Assembly: GCF_018687695.1 (NCBI RefSeq)
Contig: NZ_CP061303.1
Span: 1,567,847-1,631,846 of the forward strand
Reading direction: 5' to 3'
From: Polynucleobacter sp. MG-6-Vaara-E2
GTDB lineage: Bacteria; Pseudomonadota; Gammaproteobacteria; Burkholderiales; Burkholderiaceae
Length of the DNA: 64,000 bases
Shown piece by piece: positions 51,765 to 59,468 of the stretch. A model generated the notes under the pieces. It was given only the letters and a program-made list of their open reading frames with translations. It was not told where the DNA came from and searched no databases. Both the position numbers and the translations under genes were made by a program. How positions within the stretch are numbered: the stretch's first letter is position 1; the number at the start of each line of letters is the position of its first letter.

Positions 51765-52127
51765 CTAGTGCACTACTGCCTCAGACGATTCAGGCCTTCC
51801 TTCTGGATCTTTTTTTTGGCTGGTTATCAGATATTGTTTAGTGGCCAATGCAACCTTTAGATAGGCATCGATTGCTGCTCGAAAGGCTTCAAAGCCATCT
51901 TGCTTGTTAAATACATAGGCCAAACTAAAGACTAAGTTATCTGCATCTTCGCCATCAAGGGTTACTGTAGTCGACTCATCGTTATCAACAATACGAAGGC
52001 CTCTAGTAAATTCAGGCTTTTGATCTTCGGACCAACTCAAATCGAGCCTATCAACATCAAAGCGTAAGCTGCGAAAAATATTGTTAATCGTGAAACGGGC
52101 ACCGCCTAAGTATGTATAGTCACGCAT
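51765..52127 (-). CDS. hypothetical protein
   Basis: 120 residues including MRDYTYLGGARFTINNIFRS, VTLDGEDADNLVFSLAYVFN and a helix FEAFRAAIDAYLKVALA. No family is recognised. AAAGGAG stands seven bases before the ATG. It is the first gene of a leftward operon with the HD protein and is preceded, 47 bases upstream, by a GCTCA-N5-TGAGC operator, so it should be part of the WYL-linked set. Confidence 0.65.
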   Translation of the reverse strand: MRDYTYLGGARFTINNIFRSLRFDVDRLDLSWSEDQKPEFTRGLRIVDNDESTTVTLDGEDADNLVFSLAYVFNKQDGFEAFRAAIDAYLKVALATKQYLITSQKKDPEGRPESSEAVVH

Positions 52128-52173
52128 GATTTCTCCTTTGTGGGTGTTAACTATTGAGTATAAAAACCTACAG

Positions 52174-52188
52174 GCTCAAATAATGAGC
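52174..52188. promoter_or_regulatory. GCTCA-N5-TGAGC operator
   Basis: GCTCA 52174-52178, AAATA, TGAGC 52184-52188, 47 bp before the gene start at 52127. It lies 28 bp from island palindrome copy g, the only place where the two palindromes are so close. Confidence 0.65.
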
Positions 52189-52215
52189 TCCCACCCTGGA
52201 TATGAATTCCCTACA

Positions 52216-52234
52216 CCGTTACTTAAAGTAACGC
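52216..52234 (+). repeat. island palindrome, copy g
   Basis: CGTTACTT-A-AAGTAACG with an outer C on the left side in place of G. It lies ten bases downstream of the integrase stop codon. Confidence 0.8.
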
Positions 52235-52244
52235 TTGTCCTGAC

Positions 52245-53591
52245 CTAAGCTGCCCGTAGCTCTCGTTCAGTCTGCTTCTTACTTGGATAGTTATCCGCCG
52301 CCCTACTATCTGCCTCAATCAGCTTTCTAGTATTGGCTCCCCGCAATTGCTCAATAGCCTGTATTACCTGTAAGTGGCTATAGTGCCGCTCAATCATTAA
52401 AACACTAGTACCCATTTGTTTGGCTAACGTATGTATTGGCACCAGATCGTGGGTAAGTGCTAACGTGGCATAGGTATGGCGTAGGCTATAGAACACCCGC
52501 TTTTGATTAGTTTTAGGATCAATCAATAAACCATGGTCTGCTAAGAAGCCGTCAAACATATGGTTTAAGACATCACTTAAATCCCTACCTTCTTTGGTTC
52601 TAAAGATGTAATCGTCATTAGTAGGCTTAATCAGCTCAGCCAATGGATCTTTAATTGAGCTAGCCACTCCATAGTTTCGCAAGGCTATTCTCTCTAAAAC
52701 TCTAATACTAGGTAAGCGTCCAATGATCTGTCTTTGCCCTGTTTTCCCTTTGACAGTCATCTCGCAGCTACGATTTAGGCTGTGCACTTCAATGACTTCA
52801 CCATCTTCGTCCAATTGATCAGTGACTGTACTAATAGGATTCATCATGAAACGGATTTGCTTCCATTTCATATCGAGTAACTCAATGCCTGGTCTAGCGC
52901 CTGTATCAACCAGCATCTCTACATAGTCTCTAAGGATTTCCCTGCGCTCACGCACATCCTTGGTTCTGCCTGATTCTATGTAGGGGCCCAGTAGCTTTAG
53001 TAATGCTCTGAGTTCATGCAATTCAAACGCTGGGCGACGAACACTCTCTTTGGTCTTGCCATCTAGCTTAGGACGATTACTCTCAGTTAAGTAACCCCGC
53101 ACAATAGCTTCATCAAAGACTCTATTAAATGCGGCATTTTGGGTTTTACGATTGCTGTTGGAAATCGCCAACCCATACCTGGCTTCACGGTCATCGTAAT
53201 ACTGTTGCAAGGCATCGTAGTCAATATTGGTAATAAGCCTTTGCCCAAGACTGGGTATGAAATGCTCGTTAATGATCCGGATGTAGTCTTTGTAGATTGA
53301 TTTACCTAAGCCGCCCTTTAAATCTCGCTCCATCCGATCAATAGCCAACATAGCGATATCTTTAAAGCGTTTAGTAACCACTGGGATGCCAGAGCGCTTA
53401 CGAATCTCTGCTTCCACCAAAAGCTCTTTGGCTTTATTGACTGCTAAGTCAAGCTGGGTCTCTTTGGTAGTTGCCCGTATCCACTTGTTGTCTACCTTAT
53501 AACGACATTGCCATACTGCACTATGCTCGCGTTGATAGAGGGTTAGGTTACGGTGTATGAGTTGATGTGTACTTTCTTTTTTAGTTGCCAT
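52245..53591 (-). CDS. tyrosine-type integrase of the island
   Basis: The 448-residue protein has an N-terminal part (about 1-60, arm-type DNA binding), a core-binding SAM-like domain (about 75-175) and a catalytic domain. R233 stands in DTGARPG, K282 in TVKGKTG, R371-H372 in FYSLRHTYAT and Y404 in IERHYSHL. Two usual histidines are replaced (Y368 before the second Arg; T395 in QMGTSVLM), which is a common variant in integrases with MGTS. It lies close to the tRNA side of the island as expected for a tRNA-targeting integrase. It probably acts on the tRNA-Ile anticodon loop described at 56404. Confidence 0.9.
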   Translation of the reverse strand: MATKKESTHQLIHRNLTLYQREHSAVWQCRYKVDNKWIRATTKETQLDLAVNKAKELLVEAEIRKRSGIPVVTKRFKDIAMLAIDRMERDLKGGLGKSIYKDYIRIINEHFIPSLGQRLITNIDYDALQQYYDDREARYGLAISNSNRKTQNAAFNRVFDEAIVRGYLTESNRPKLDGKTKESVRRPAFELHELRALLKLLGPYIESGRTKDVRERREILRDYVEMLVDTGARPGIELLDMKWKQIRFMMNPISTVTDQLDEDGEVIEVHSLNRSCEMTVKGKTGQRQIIGRLPSIRVLERIALRNYGVASSIKDPLAELIKPTNDDYIFRTKEGRDLSDVLNHMFDGFLADHGLLIDPKTNQKRVFYSLRHTYATLALTHDLVPIHTLAKQMGTSVLMIERHYSHLQVIQAIEQLRGANTRKLIEADSRAADNYPSKKQTERELRAA

Positions 53592-53727
53592 ACATATACT
53601 TTAGCTTCTGAGCACAAGCTAGGACAACCTGATTGGAGGAATTACAGGGGTCAATTTAGCCAAAAGAAAGTATGGCTAGTTGTGGAGGTTTATGGTGGTT
53701 TTATTAAAGAATGATGCTACACACTAC

Positions 53728-55017
53728 TCATCTATCAAGAACATCCTCTGGCTTCTTTTTCTCTATGAATTCGGAGTATTTTTTATCTAAATCTTCTAAG
53801 AAATTTAAAACTGATGATGAACCTGTGAGCTCAACCAACTTTAAGACTTCCTTTGCAAGCTCGAGACCATTAACAGTAATCAGTGGGTAACTATCCTCAC
53901 TAATTTCTTGCTGACTTTTTTCCGAGAAATATGATGTGGTTACATAAGCACCAATCCAGCCTCGCTTTAATCTAGCTACCGTTCTAGCTAAGTCAACCCC
54001 ATTCGTTGGTTTCGAATAGGCTTCACATTTTGCTTGGCCCAGAACAACGACTTCAACCTTAGAGAAGCCCGTCCCCAAATCAATGCGGCCTACAAAATCT
54101 ATACCCCCATCGCCTGAGCCCTGGGTAATCCACCCTTCCTTGTAACCACTACCGCTTTGTCTAATTATGTTTGCAACGACTTTGGATGATAGGAGCTCGA
54201 AGTGGTGTTTTCGGCCATCATAAAACTTATATATTTCTCCTAGGCATTTATCTTCGCGAGATCCTGGGGTAGGCAATTGATCTTGCTTACCGACGGCTGT
54301 AATTTTATGAACCCGTCTTTTTAATTTATCTCTAGAAATTTCCCCTTCGGCAACCCAGACTTGCCAGCTCTTTGGAGCAAGTTTTAATGTTTCTAAATTT
54401 GTTAGCTTTGGATTGCGGCGAGCTGATACCCAGTCCCAAGAAAAAATCTCAAAATCTTTTCTCATATCCAGTACGTCAAATTCAAAGACGTAGTTTGTAA
54501 AGTAACCAATGTCTTTTTGATATTGAGTAACCAGCTCAGCAGAATTTAGCAGCCCAATGCCTTGAAATACTCTATTGCCTTTAACGCGCTCGCCAACCTT
54601 AATACTCTTGAAAAAGATAAATGGCACCGCCTTCAATCGGCTTTGGTAATCATTACTTCTATGCAGGACGAACTGCTCCAATATGTATGCGTTACCAGGC
54701 GCCTTAGATGGGTCTGAAATTGACTTGTTATCACCGAAATATTTTATGTACCCATTGTCGACATCAAACTCATCCTGCCAAGGCGTCTCCTTTGATCCTT
54801 GCTTATGAGTGCTGCTTGAAATTAAAATGGCCGGTGTTCTTGGCCCATCGGCAGTTTTAACTGCTCTTATTGCATTAATACCTGCCTCCAATAAAGCCTT
54901 ATTTTCACCTGGAGTATTGGTATGAAAAAGTAGGTTTGGCAACCCATCGATGGACGGGATATCTACAGGGTTTGAACTGGAGTATCTATATATTGTCCCT
55001 ATGGTCAGCGCACTCAT
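53728..55017 (-). CDS. modification-dependent restriction endonuclease (MspJI/AspBHI-like)
   Basis: The N-terminal half holds TPWQDEFDVDNGYIKYFGDN (about 78-97), the hallmark of the AspBHI N-terminal B3/SRA-like domain that reads 5-methylcytosine. The C-terminal domain has GDGGIDFVGRID with D307 and VEVVVLGQAKCE with Q328-A-K330. D-x20-Q-A-K is the catalytic motif of MspJI-type enzymes, not the ordinary E-x-K. It spans 429 residues. It is expected to cut modified phage DNA near methylcytosine. It lies upstream of the integrase on the same strand with 136 bp between. Compatibility with the m5C methyltransferase of the island is discussed in the findings. Confidence 0.85.
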   Translation of the reverse strand: MSALTIGTIYRYSSSNPVDIPSIDGLPNLLFHTNTPGENKALLEAGINAIRAVKTADGPRTPAILISSSTHKQGSKETPWQDEFDVDNGYIKYFGDNKSISDPSKAPGNAYILEQFVLHRSNDYQSRLKAVPFIFFKSIKVGERVKGNRVFQGIGLLNSAELVTQYQKDIGYFTNYVFEFDVLDMRKDFEIFSWDWVSARRNPKLTNLETLKLAPKSWQVWVAEGEISRDKLKRRVHKITAVGKQDQLPTPGSREDKCLGEIYKFYDGRKHHFELLSSKVVANIIRQSGSGYKEGWITQGSGDGGIDFVGRIDLGTGFSKVEVVVLGQAKCEAYSKPTNGVDLARTVARLKRGWIGAYVTTSYFSEKSQQEISEDSYPLITVNGLELAKEVLKLVELTGSSSVLNFLEDLDKKYSEFIEKKKPEDVLDR

Positions 55018-55195
55018 TTAAAACCTTTTAATAAATTTTGCTCTTTGGAAGCATATTGAATGAAAAGGATACCCTTTTTTAACCCCCAAGACTATCCATC
55101 GTCTTCTATCCTCCGCAAGCGGACTCCTAAGAGTTACCTTTAGTAATACTCAAAATAGGGTAATAGCCCCGGATTCGGCTTATATTTTTTGCAAG

Positions 55196-55918
55196 ATGGA
55201 ATTAGAATTAATCATGCCTAGCCATATAGATATTACCTTTGACTTTAGGTCAGATACTCCGCTAGGGAAGGATCCTGATAGCTTTAGTCCTACGCTACGT
55301 TCGTATCATAAATTCCTTTGGAGTAAGTCACTGCCAAATGGCAAATTATTTGAGCTAGTAGACACTAAAGACAAAGTCTATTTGTATCACCAATCAGAGT
55401 TGGGCGAGTTTTACTTGTCTAGTGACTCTGCCATACATACCTTTAGTCGTTGGGCAAGCATGGCACGCATCATTAGCCAAGTTAGCAGTGAAGATATTGA
55501 AGTATTTAGAAGGCTTGCTTATACGATGGGTAGCATGATGATTTTTCCAGGAAACCGCATAGACGGTAAAGCAACCATCAATGGCGCTAGAGGCTTTCAT
55601 CCCCTAATTAAAGATCGAATTGACCTAACGCTGGAATGCATAAGGCGTCATTACAACAACGAAACAAGCCCTCTTGATGCGGCGCTATCAAGGTATAGTG
55701 ATTTTTTTGCCTTGTTTGATAACTTCAAGGGTTATGTTGAGTTTTTCCTACTGCAAGATTTAGTAACTAAGGATTGCTCGGCAATTAAATTTTTTATGCC
55801 GTTTGATAACTTCAAATCGCCTGTAGTTCCAAAGGCTCTAGACTCTTACTGTGCGTATAAGGATCTAGTTATGCAATTCGTAAACAAACGAAATCAGCGA
55901 ATTCTCCTGGTTAATTAG
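55196..55918 (+). CDS. DUF6994 family protein
   Basis: The 240 residues match a pattern I know from many bacteria: ITFDFRSDTPLGKDPDSFSP, then LRSYHKFLWSKSLPNGKLFE, then GSMMIFPGNRIDGKATINGA, then DLTLECIRRHYNN and FFLLQDLVTKD. The conserved DPDS-xSP and TLECIRRHY blocks mark DUF6994. Function is unknown; a nuclease or signalling role has not been shown. An ATG at 55214 six codons in would start at MPSHIDITFDF; neither start has a good Shine-Dalgarno. Gene order toward the tRNA makes it part of the integrase-proximal cargo. Confidence 0.8.
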   Translation: MELELIMPSHIDITFDFRSDTPLGKDPDSFSPTLRSYHKFLWSKSLPNGKLFELVDTKDKVYLYHQSELGEFYLSSDSAIHTFSRWASMARIISQVSSEDIEVFRRLAYTMGSMMIFPGNRIDGKATINGARGFHPLIKDRIDLTLECIRRHYNNETSPLDAALSRYSDFFALFDNFKGYVEFFLLQDLVTKDCSAIKFFMPFDNFKSPVVPKALDSYCAYKDLVMQFVNKRNQRILLVN

Positions 55919-55927
55919 TTCTTATGG

Positions 55928-55942
55928 GCTCATTTAGTGAGC
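55928..55942. promoter_or_regulatory. GCTCA-N5-TGAGC operator
   Basis: GCTCA 55928-55932, TTTAG, TGAGC 55938-55942, 42 bp before the ATG at 55984 and ten bases after the stop of the DUF6994 gene. It serves the small secreted protein. Confidence 0.65.
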
Positions 55943-55983
55943 TAGTGGTCGGCGATGATTAGAGTTATATAGGGGGAAATTCT

Positions 55984-56268
55984 ATGAAAGCTGCTATTTT
56001 CATTCTTTGCATAATCACACTACCTGCGTTTGCACAATCTGATTACTACGCCAATCGCTACTCAGGTCGAGCAACAGAAATAACTCCAAGCAACCAAGCT
56101 GGCTTTAATACAGTGAATGGTTATTACTACAACTCAACAACCAAAACCTACTACAAAGGTAAAAACATCAATCGTGATGCAGGGGCTCAGCCTACGCCAC
56201 AAGGAAGCTTGTCTTTTACATACGATAGAAACCAATACGCCCCTACAAATTTAAGCATTAGTCGGTAA
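55984..56268 (+). CDS. small secreted protein
   Basis: The signal peptide MKAAIFILCIITLPAFA is cut after AFA. The mature part of about 77 residues is Tyr/Asn/Thr-rich, with YYANRYSGRATEITPSNQAG and NGYYYNSTTKTYYKGKNI. The composition resembles the other small exported proteins at 40.3-41.1 kb, and all of them lie behind a GCTCA-type operator. GGGGGAA precedes the ATG by seven bases. It is the last gene of the island before the tRNA. Function is unknown. Confidence 0.75.
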   Translation: MKAAIFILCIITLPAFAQSDYYANRYSGRATEITPSNQAGFNTVNGYYYNSTTKTYYKGKNINRDAGAQPTPQGSLSFTYDRNQYAPTNLSISR

Positions 56269-56307
56269 GATATCTTTTATTTAGACAAGTTCTATATGGG
56301 GTTTTAA

Positions 56308-56326
56308 CCGTTACTTAAAGTAACGC
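56308..56326 (+). repeat. island palindrome, copy h
   Basis: CGTTACTT-A-AAGTAACG with the outer left base C and followed by CTCAAAA. It lies beside the tRNA terminator, 40 bp from the tRNA 3' end. Confidence 0.8.
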
Positions 56327-56328
56327 TC

Positions 56329-56359
56329 AAAAAAATACCAACCCGAAGGTTGGTATTTT
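56329..56359 (-). terminator. rho-independent terminator of the tRNA
   Basis: On the minus strand a 12-bp stem AAAATACCAACC/GGTTGGTATTTT closes on a TTCG tetraloop and runs into a T-tract. It starts seven bases after the tRNA CCA end. Confidence 0.85.
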
Positions 56360-56365
56360 CATTTC

Positions 56366-56442
56366 TGGTGGGCCCACCAGGACTTGAACCTGGGACCAAA
56401 GGATTATGAGTCCTCTGCTCTAACCAACTGAGCTATAGGCCC
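56366..56442 (-). tRNA. tRNA-Ile(CAU), lysidine-type
   Basis: Full cloverleaf on the minus strand with encoded CCA: acceptor GGGCCTA/TGGGCCC, D-arm AGCTCAGTTGGTTAGAGC, anticodon stem GAGGA/TCCTT with loop CTCATAA, T-arm CCAGG-TTCAAGT-CCTGG. The anticodon is CAT. The acceptor pairs C4-G69 and C5-G68 are the bases that lead TilS to modify tRNA-Ile2, while elongator tRNA-Met usually has other pairs there. So I call Ile with lysidine at position 34, which reads AUA codons. Elongator Met is the alternative. It follows rpoD on the same strand and is the likely insertion target of the island. Confidence 0.8.
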
Positions 56443-56629
56443 GTTAATCTTTACATGCTAATTTTGCACTTTTTAACTACTGCAAAACCACATTAAAACC
56501 GCATTTACTACACACCTCGGTTTTTGCTCCGGTGTGTAGTCGATGTGTAGTGAATTTATACCGCCTAATCGACCACTAACCTCTTGAATCTATTGAGGTC
56601 TTAACTACAAGACCCCTAGGGCTTCTTTC
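56443..56629. other. attachment-like spacer between intact and partial tRNA copies
   Basis: 187 bp without a gene. An inverted pair CTACACACC (56508-56516) and GGTGTGTAG (56531-56539) is followed by a direct copy TGTGTAG at 56544-56550, 11 bp after TGTGTAG at 56533. The same heptamer type occurs in the two 333-bp repeats. These look like arm-type sites for the integrase. Confidence 0.6.
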
Positions 56630-56668
56630 TTATGAGTCCTCTGCTCTAACCAACTGAGCTATAGGCCC
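56630..56668 (-). repeat. partial tRNA-Ile copy (5' half), att footprint
   Basis: Identical over 43 bp (56630-56672) to 56404-56446, from the anticodon loop to four bases beyond the tRNA 5' end. The 3' half is absent, so it is not functional. It sits 14 bp from the rpoD stop, where the tRNA is expected to have stood before insertion. Confidence 0.85.
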
Positions 56669-56681
56669 GTTAGTCTTTGGT

Positions 56682-59234
56682 TCAATCTTCCTCGAGGAAG
56701 GTCTTGAGTTTGTCGCTGCGGCTTGGATGACGCATTTTTCTCAGAGCTTTCGCTTCAATCTGACGAATACGCTCACGAGTAACGTCAAACTGTTTACCTA
56801 CCTCTTCGAGCGTGTGGTCTGTGCTCATCTCCACACCAAAGCGCATGCGTAATACTTTTGCTTCGCGTGGTGTTAACGAATCGAGAACATCTTTCACTAC
56901 ATCACGCATAGAGTCATGCAATGCAGCTTCTGCAGGCGCCAAGGTATTGCCATCCTCAATAAAGTCGCCCAAATGAGAATCTTCGTCGTCACCAATTGGT
57001 GTTTCCATAGAGATTGGCTCTTTAGCAATCTTCATGATCTTACGAATCTTGTCTTCAGGAATCTCCATCTTCAGCGCCAAGGTTGCAGCATCTGGCTCAT
57101 GACCAGTTTCTTGCAAGATTTGACGGCTGATACGGTTCATCTTATTGATCGTCTCAATCATATGAACTGGGATGCGGATCGTGCGCGCTTGGTCGGCAAT
57201 AGAACGGGTGATTGCCTGACGAATCCACCAGGTTGCATAAGTAGAGAACTTATAACCGCGACGGTATTCAAACTTATCTACCGCCTTCATCAAACCGATA
57301 TTGCCTTCTTGAATCAAGTCTAGGAATTGCAAACCACGGTTGGTGTACTTTTTAGCAATGGAGATCACCAAACGTAAGTTGGCTACTGTCATCTCACGTT
57401 TTGCTTCACGAGCACGCTTCTCACCCGCAATCATTTGCTTGTTCACTTCTTTCAATTCAGGAAGTGGAATAACCACATTCTTCTGAATATCAATTAACTT
57501 CTGCTGGAGTTCTTGAATTGCTGGAACGTTACGTTGCAAGAGTGCGCTGTAAGGTTTGTTCTCTTTGAGTAACTTGTCTGTCCAAGTCAGATTCATTGAC
57601 ATCTTTGGGAAGTCTTTTAATACTTCGCCACGATTCACGCCAACCTTATCCACTAATAAACTTACGATACCGCGCTCAAGCTTCCATACTTGGTCTACTT
57701 GTGAACGCATGGTGTCACATAGCTTCTCAACACTCTTCGCAGTCAAACGAAAACCGAGTAATTCAGCACGAATCGCATCTTGCGCCTTAATATAAGCTGG
57801 GCAGTTGTATCCGTCTTTATCAAATGCACGACGCATCTTGTCAGCTTGTGTACGCACAATTGCAAACTTTTCCAAGGAAATTTGCTTCAACTCTTCGAGT
57901 TGCTTCGCGTTTGCTGTAGCCGCGCCACCGCCACCGCCACCGCCACCTTCATCTTCGCCATCATCTTCACCCTCTTCAGCATCAGGATCAATCTCAGGCT
58001 CATCTGGTCCAAGCTTGATGTCTTCTGCATTTGGATCTACGAGACCATCAACAAATTGATCAATCTCCATTTCACCAGAGGCAATCTTGTCAACGTTACT
58101 GAGGATTTCACTAATGGTGACTGGGCAGGCTGCTAAGGCCATCACCATGTCTTTGAGGCCAGCCTCAATCTTCTTGGCAATGACGATCTCGCCTTCGCGA
58201 GTCAACAAATCAACTGTACCCATCTCACGCATATACATGCGGACAGGGTCAGTAGTACGACCGAACTCTGAATCCACTGTAGAGAGGGCTGCTTCAGCCT
58301 CTTCTTCAGCCTCTTCTTCGGAAGCTGCCGCTGCAGTGTTGTCGGACAGAATTAATGTCTCTGCGTCTGGGGCTTGCTCGTAAACAGTAATACCAATGTC
58401 GTTTAACAAGCTAATTAATGTTTCTAATGCATCCGCATCAGATAACTCATCAGACATTACGTCATTCATTTCACCATGGGTTAAGTAACCCTTGGACATA
58501 CCCATCTTGATCAAAGTCTTCAAGCGAGCACGACGTAGCTCTTGTTGCTCTTCAGTACCAAGTTGTTGTGCTGCGAATTCTTTTAAGAGGGCTTTTTCTT
58601 TTGCCTTGCGTTCACGTGCCTTTTGACGATCCGTCAAAACTGGCTCGGCGCCCTCTGCAGGGCTATCAGCCTTAGCTTTACGGCCACGTTTTTTCTCTTC
58701 TTCAACTACCGGAGCGACTTCAACTGCTTTGCCTTTTTTACCTTTGAGATCTTTTACATCTTCAGCTTTAGCTGCGAGTGCCTTACCTTTTTTAGCTGGC
58801 TCTACTTTGACTTCTGCTTTCGCTGGTTTTGCAGGCGCCTTAACAGGAGCAGCGGACTTAACTGATTTAGCAGGTGCTTTGACAGGTTTTGCGGCAGCCT
58901 TTACTGGCTTGGTAGGGGCCTTAGCAAGCACTTTCCCCTTTGTGGCTGGTTTAGCAACAACCTTTGCCTTAGGGGCAGGTTTAGCTGGAGCCTTCGCTTT
59001 TGGTGCTGGTTTAGCAACAACCTTTCCCTTAGGGGCAGGTTTAGCCGGCGCCTTTGATTTTGGCGCTGGTTTGGCTGGAGCTTTCGCTTTAGGAGCTGGT
59101 TTGGCTACAGCCTTCGCTTTAGGGGCAGGTTTAGCCGGTGCCTTTGATTTTGGCGCTGGTTTGGCTGGAGCTTTCGCTACAGTTTTCGCTTTTGGAGCTG
59201 GTTTAGCTGGTTTTTTTGTCTTGGTATTAGGCAT
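56682..59234 (-). CDS. rpoD: RNA polymerase housekeeping sigma factor
   Basis: An 850-residue sigma-70. Residues 1-about 190 are a low-complexity tail of repeated K-A-P-A-K-P-A-P-K units. Region 1.1 (LKTLIKMGMSKGYLTHGEMN), then 1.2 (DPVRMYMREMG), an acidic non-conserved region with a poly-Gly run, then region 2 (NLRLVISIAKKYTNRGLQFL and YATWWIRQAIT), 3 and 4 (LTPREAKVLRMRFGVEMS, then HTLEEVGKQFDVTRERIRQIEAKAL). It binds core RNA polymerase and recognises -35/-10 promoters. It is the last gene of the rpsU-yqeY-dnaG-rpoD cluster. The basic tail is unusual against E. coli but appears in related betaproteobacteria. Confidence 0.97.
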   Translation of the reverse strand: MPNTKTKKPAKPAPKAKTVAKAPAKPAPKSKAPAKPAPKAKAVAKPAPKAKAPAKPAPKSKAPAKPAPKGKVVAKPAPKAKAPAKPAPKAKVVAKPATKGKVLAKAPTKPVKAAAKPVKAPAKSVKSAAPVKAPAKPAKAEVKVEPAKKGKALAAKAEDVKDLKGKKGKAVEVAPVVEEEKKRGRKAKADSPAEGAEPVLTDRQKARERKAKEKALLKEFAAQQLGTEEQQELRRARLKTLIKMGMSKGYLTHGEMNDVMSDELSDADALETLISLLNDIGITVYEQAPDAETLILSDNTAAAASEEEAEEEAEAALSTVDSEFGRTTDPVRMYMREMGTVDLLTREGEIVIAKKIEAGLKDMVMALAACPVTISEILSNVDKIASGEMEIDQFVDGLVDPNAEDIKLGPDEPEIDPDAEEGEDDGEDEGGGGGGGGAATANAKQLEELKQISLEKFAIVRTQADKMRRAFDKDGYNCPAYIKAQDAIRAELLGFRLTAKSVEKLCDTMRSQVDQVWKLERGIVSLLVDKVGVNRGEVLKDFPKMSMNLTWTDKLLKENKPYSALLQRNVPAIQELQQKLIDIQKNVVIPLPELKEVNKQMIAGEKRAREAKREMTVANLRLVISIAKKYTNRGLQFLDLIQEGNIGLMKAVDKFEYRRGYKFSTYATWWIRQAITRSIADQARTIRIPVHMIETINKMNRISRQILQETGHEPDAATLALKMEIPEDKIRKIMKIAKEPISMETPIGDDEDSHLGDFIEDGNTLAPAEAALHDSMRDVVKDVLDSLTPREAKVLRMRFGVEMSTDHTLEEVGKQFDVTRERIRQIEAKALRKMRHPSRSDKLKTFLEED

Positions 59235-59468
59235 TTATTAGCACTTACTCACATTACTACTGTTGTTGATCTCGACTGATTAAGCACAGCCCCGTAACTC
59301 ACTTGTTCACTTACCCCAAAGTTCATGAAAATAAAGCGCAAGTGGCTGAATTAATTCGTTTTTTTCTTGGGAACAGAGGATTATAGTCGATTGCGACTTT
59401 TTTAGCCCCCAACTACCTAAAAATATGGAGTATTTTTCGGGGATTTCTAGCGGTGTTTCAGTAAATTC

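Noticed and set aside
58729..59241. A 170-residue Gly/Ala-rich frame on the plus strand
   Set aside because: It is the complement of the K-A-P repeats of rpoD and follows their codon bias.
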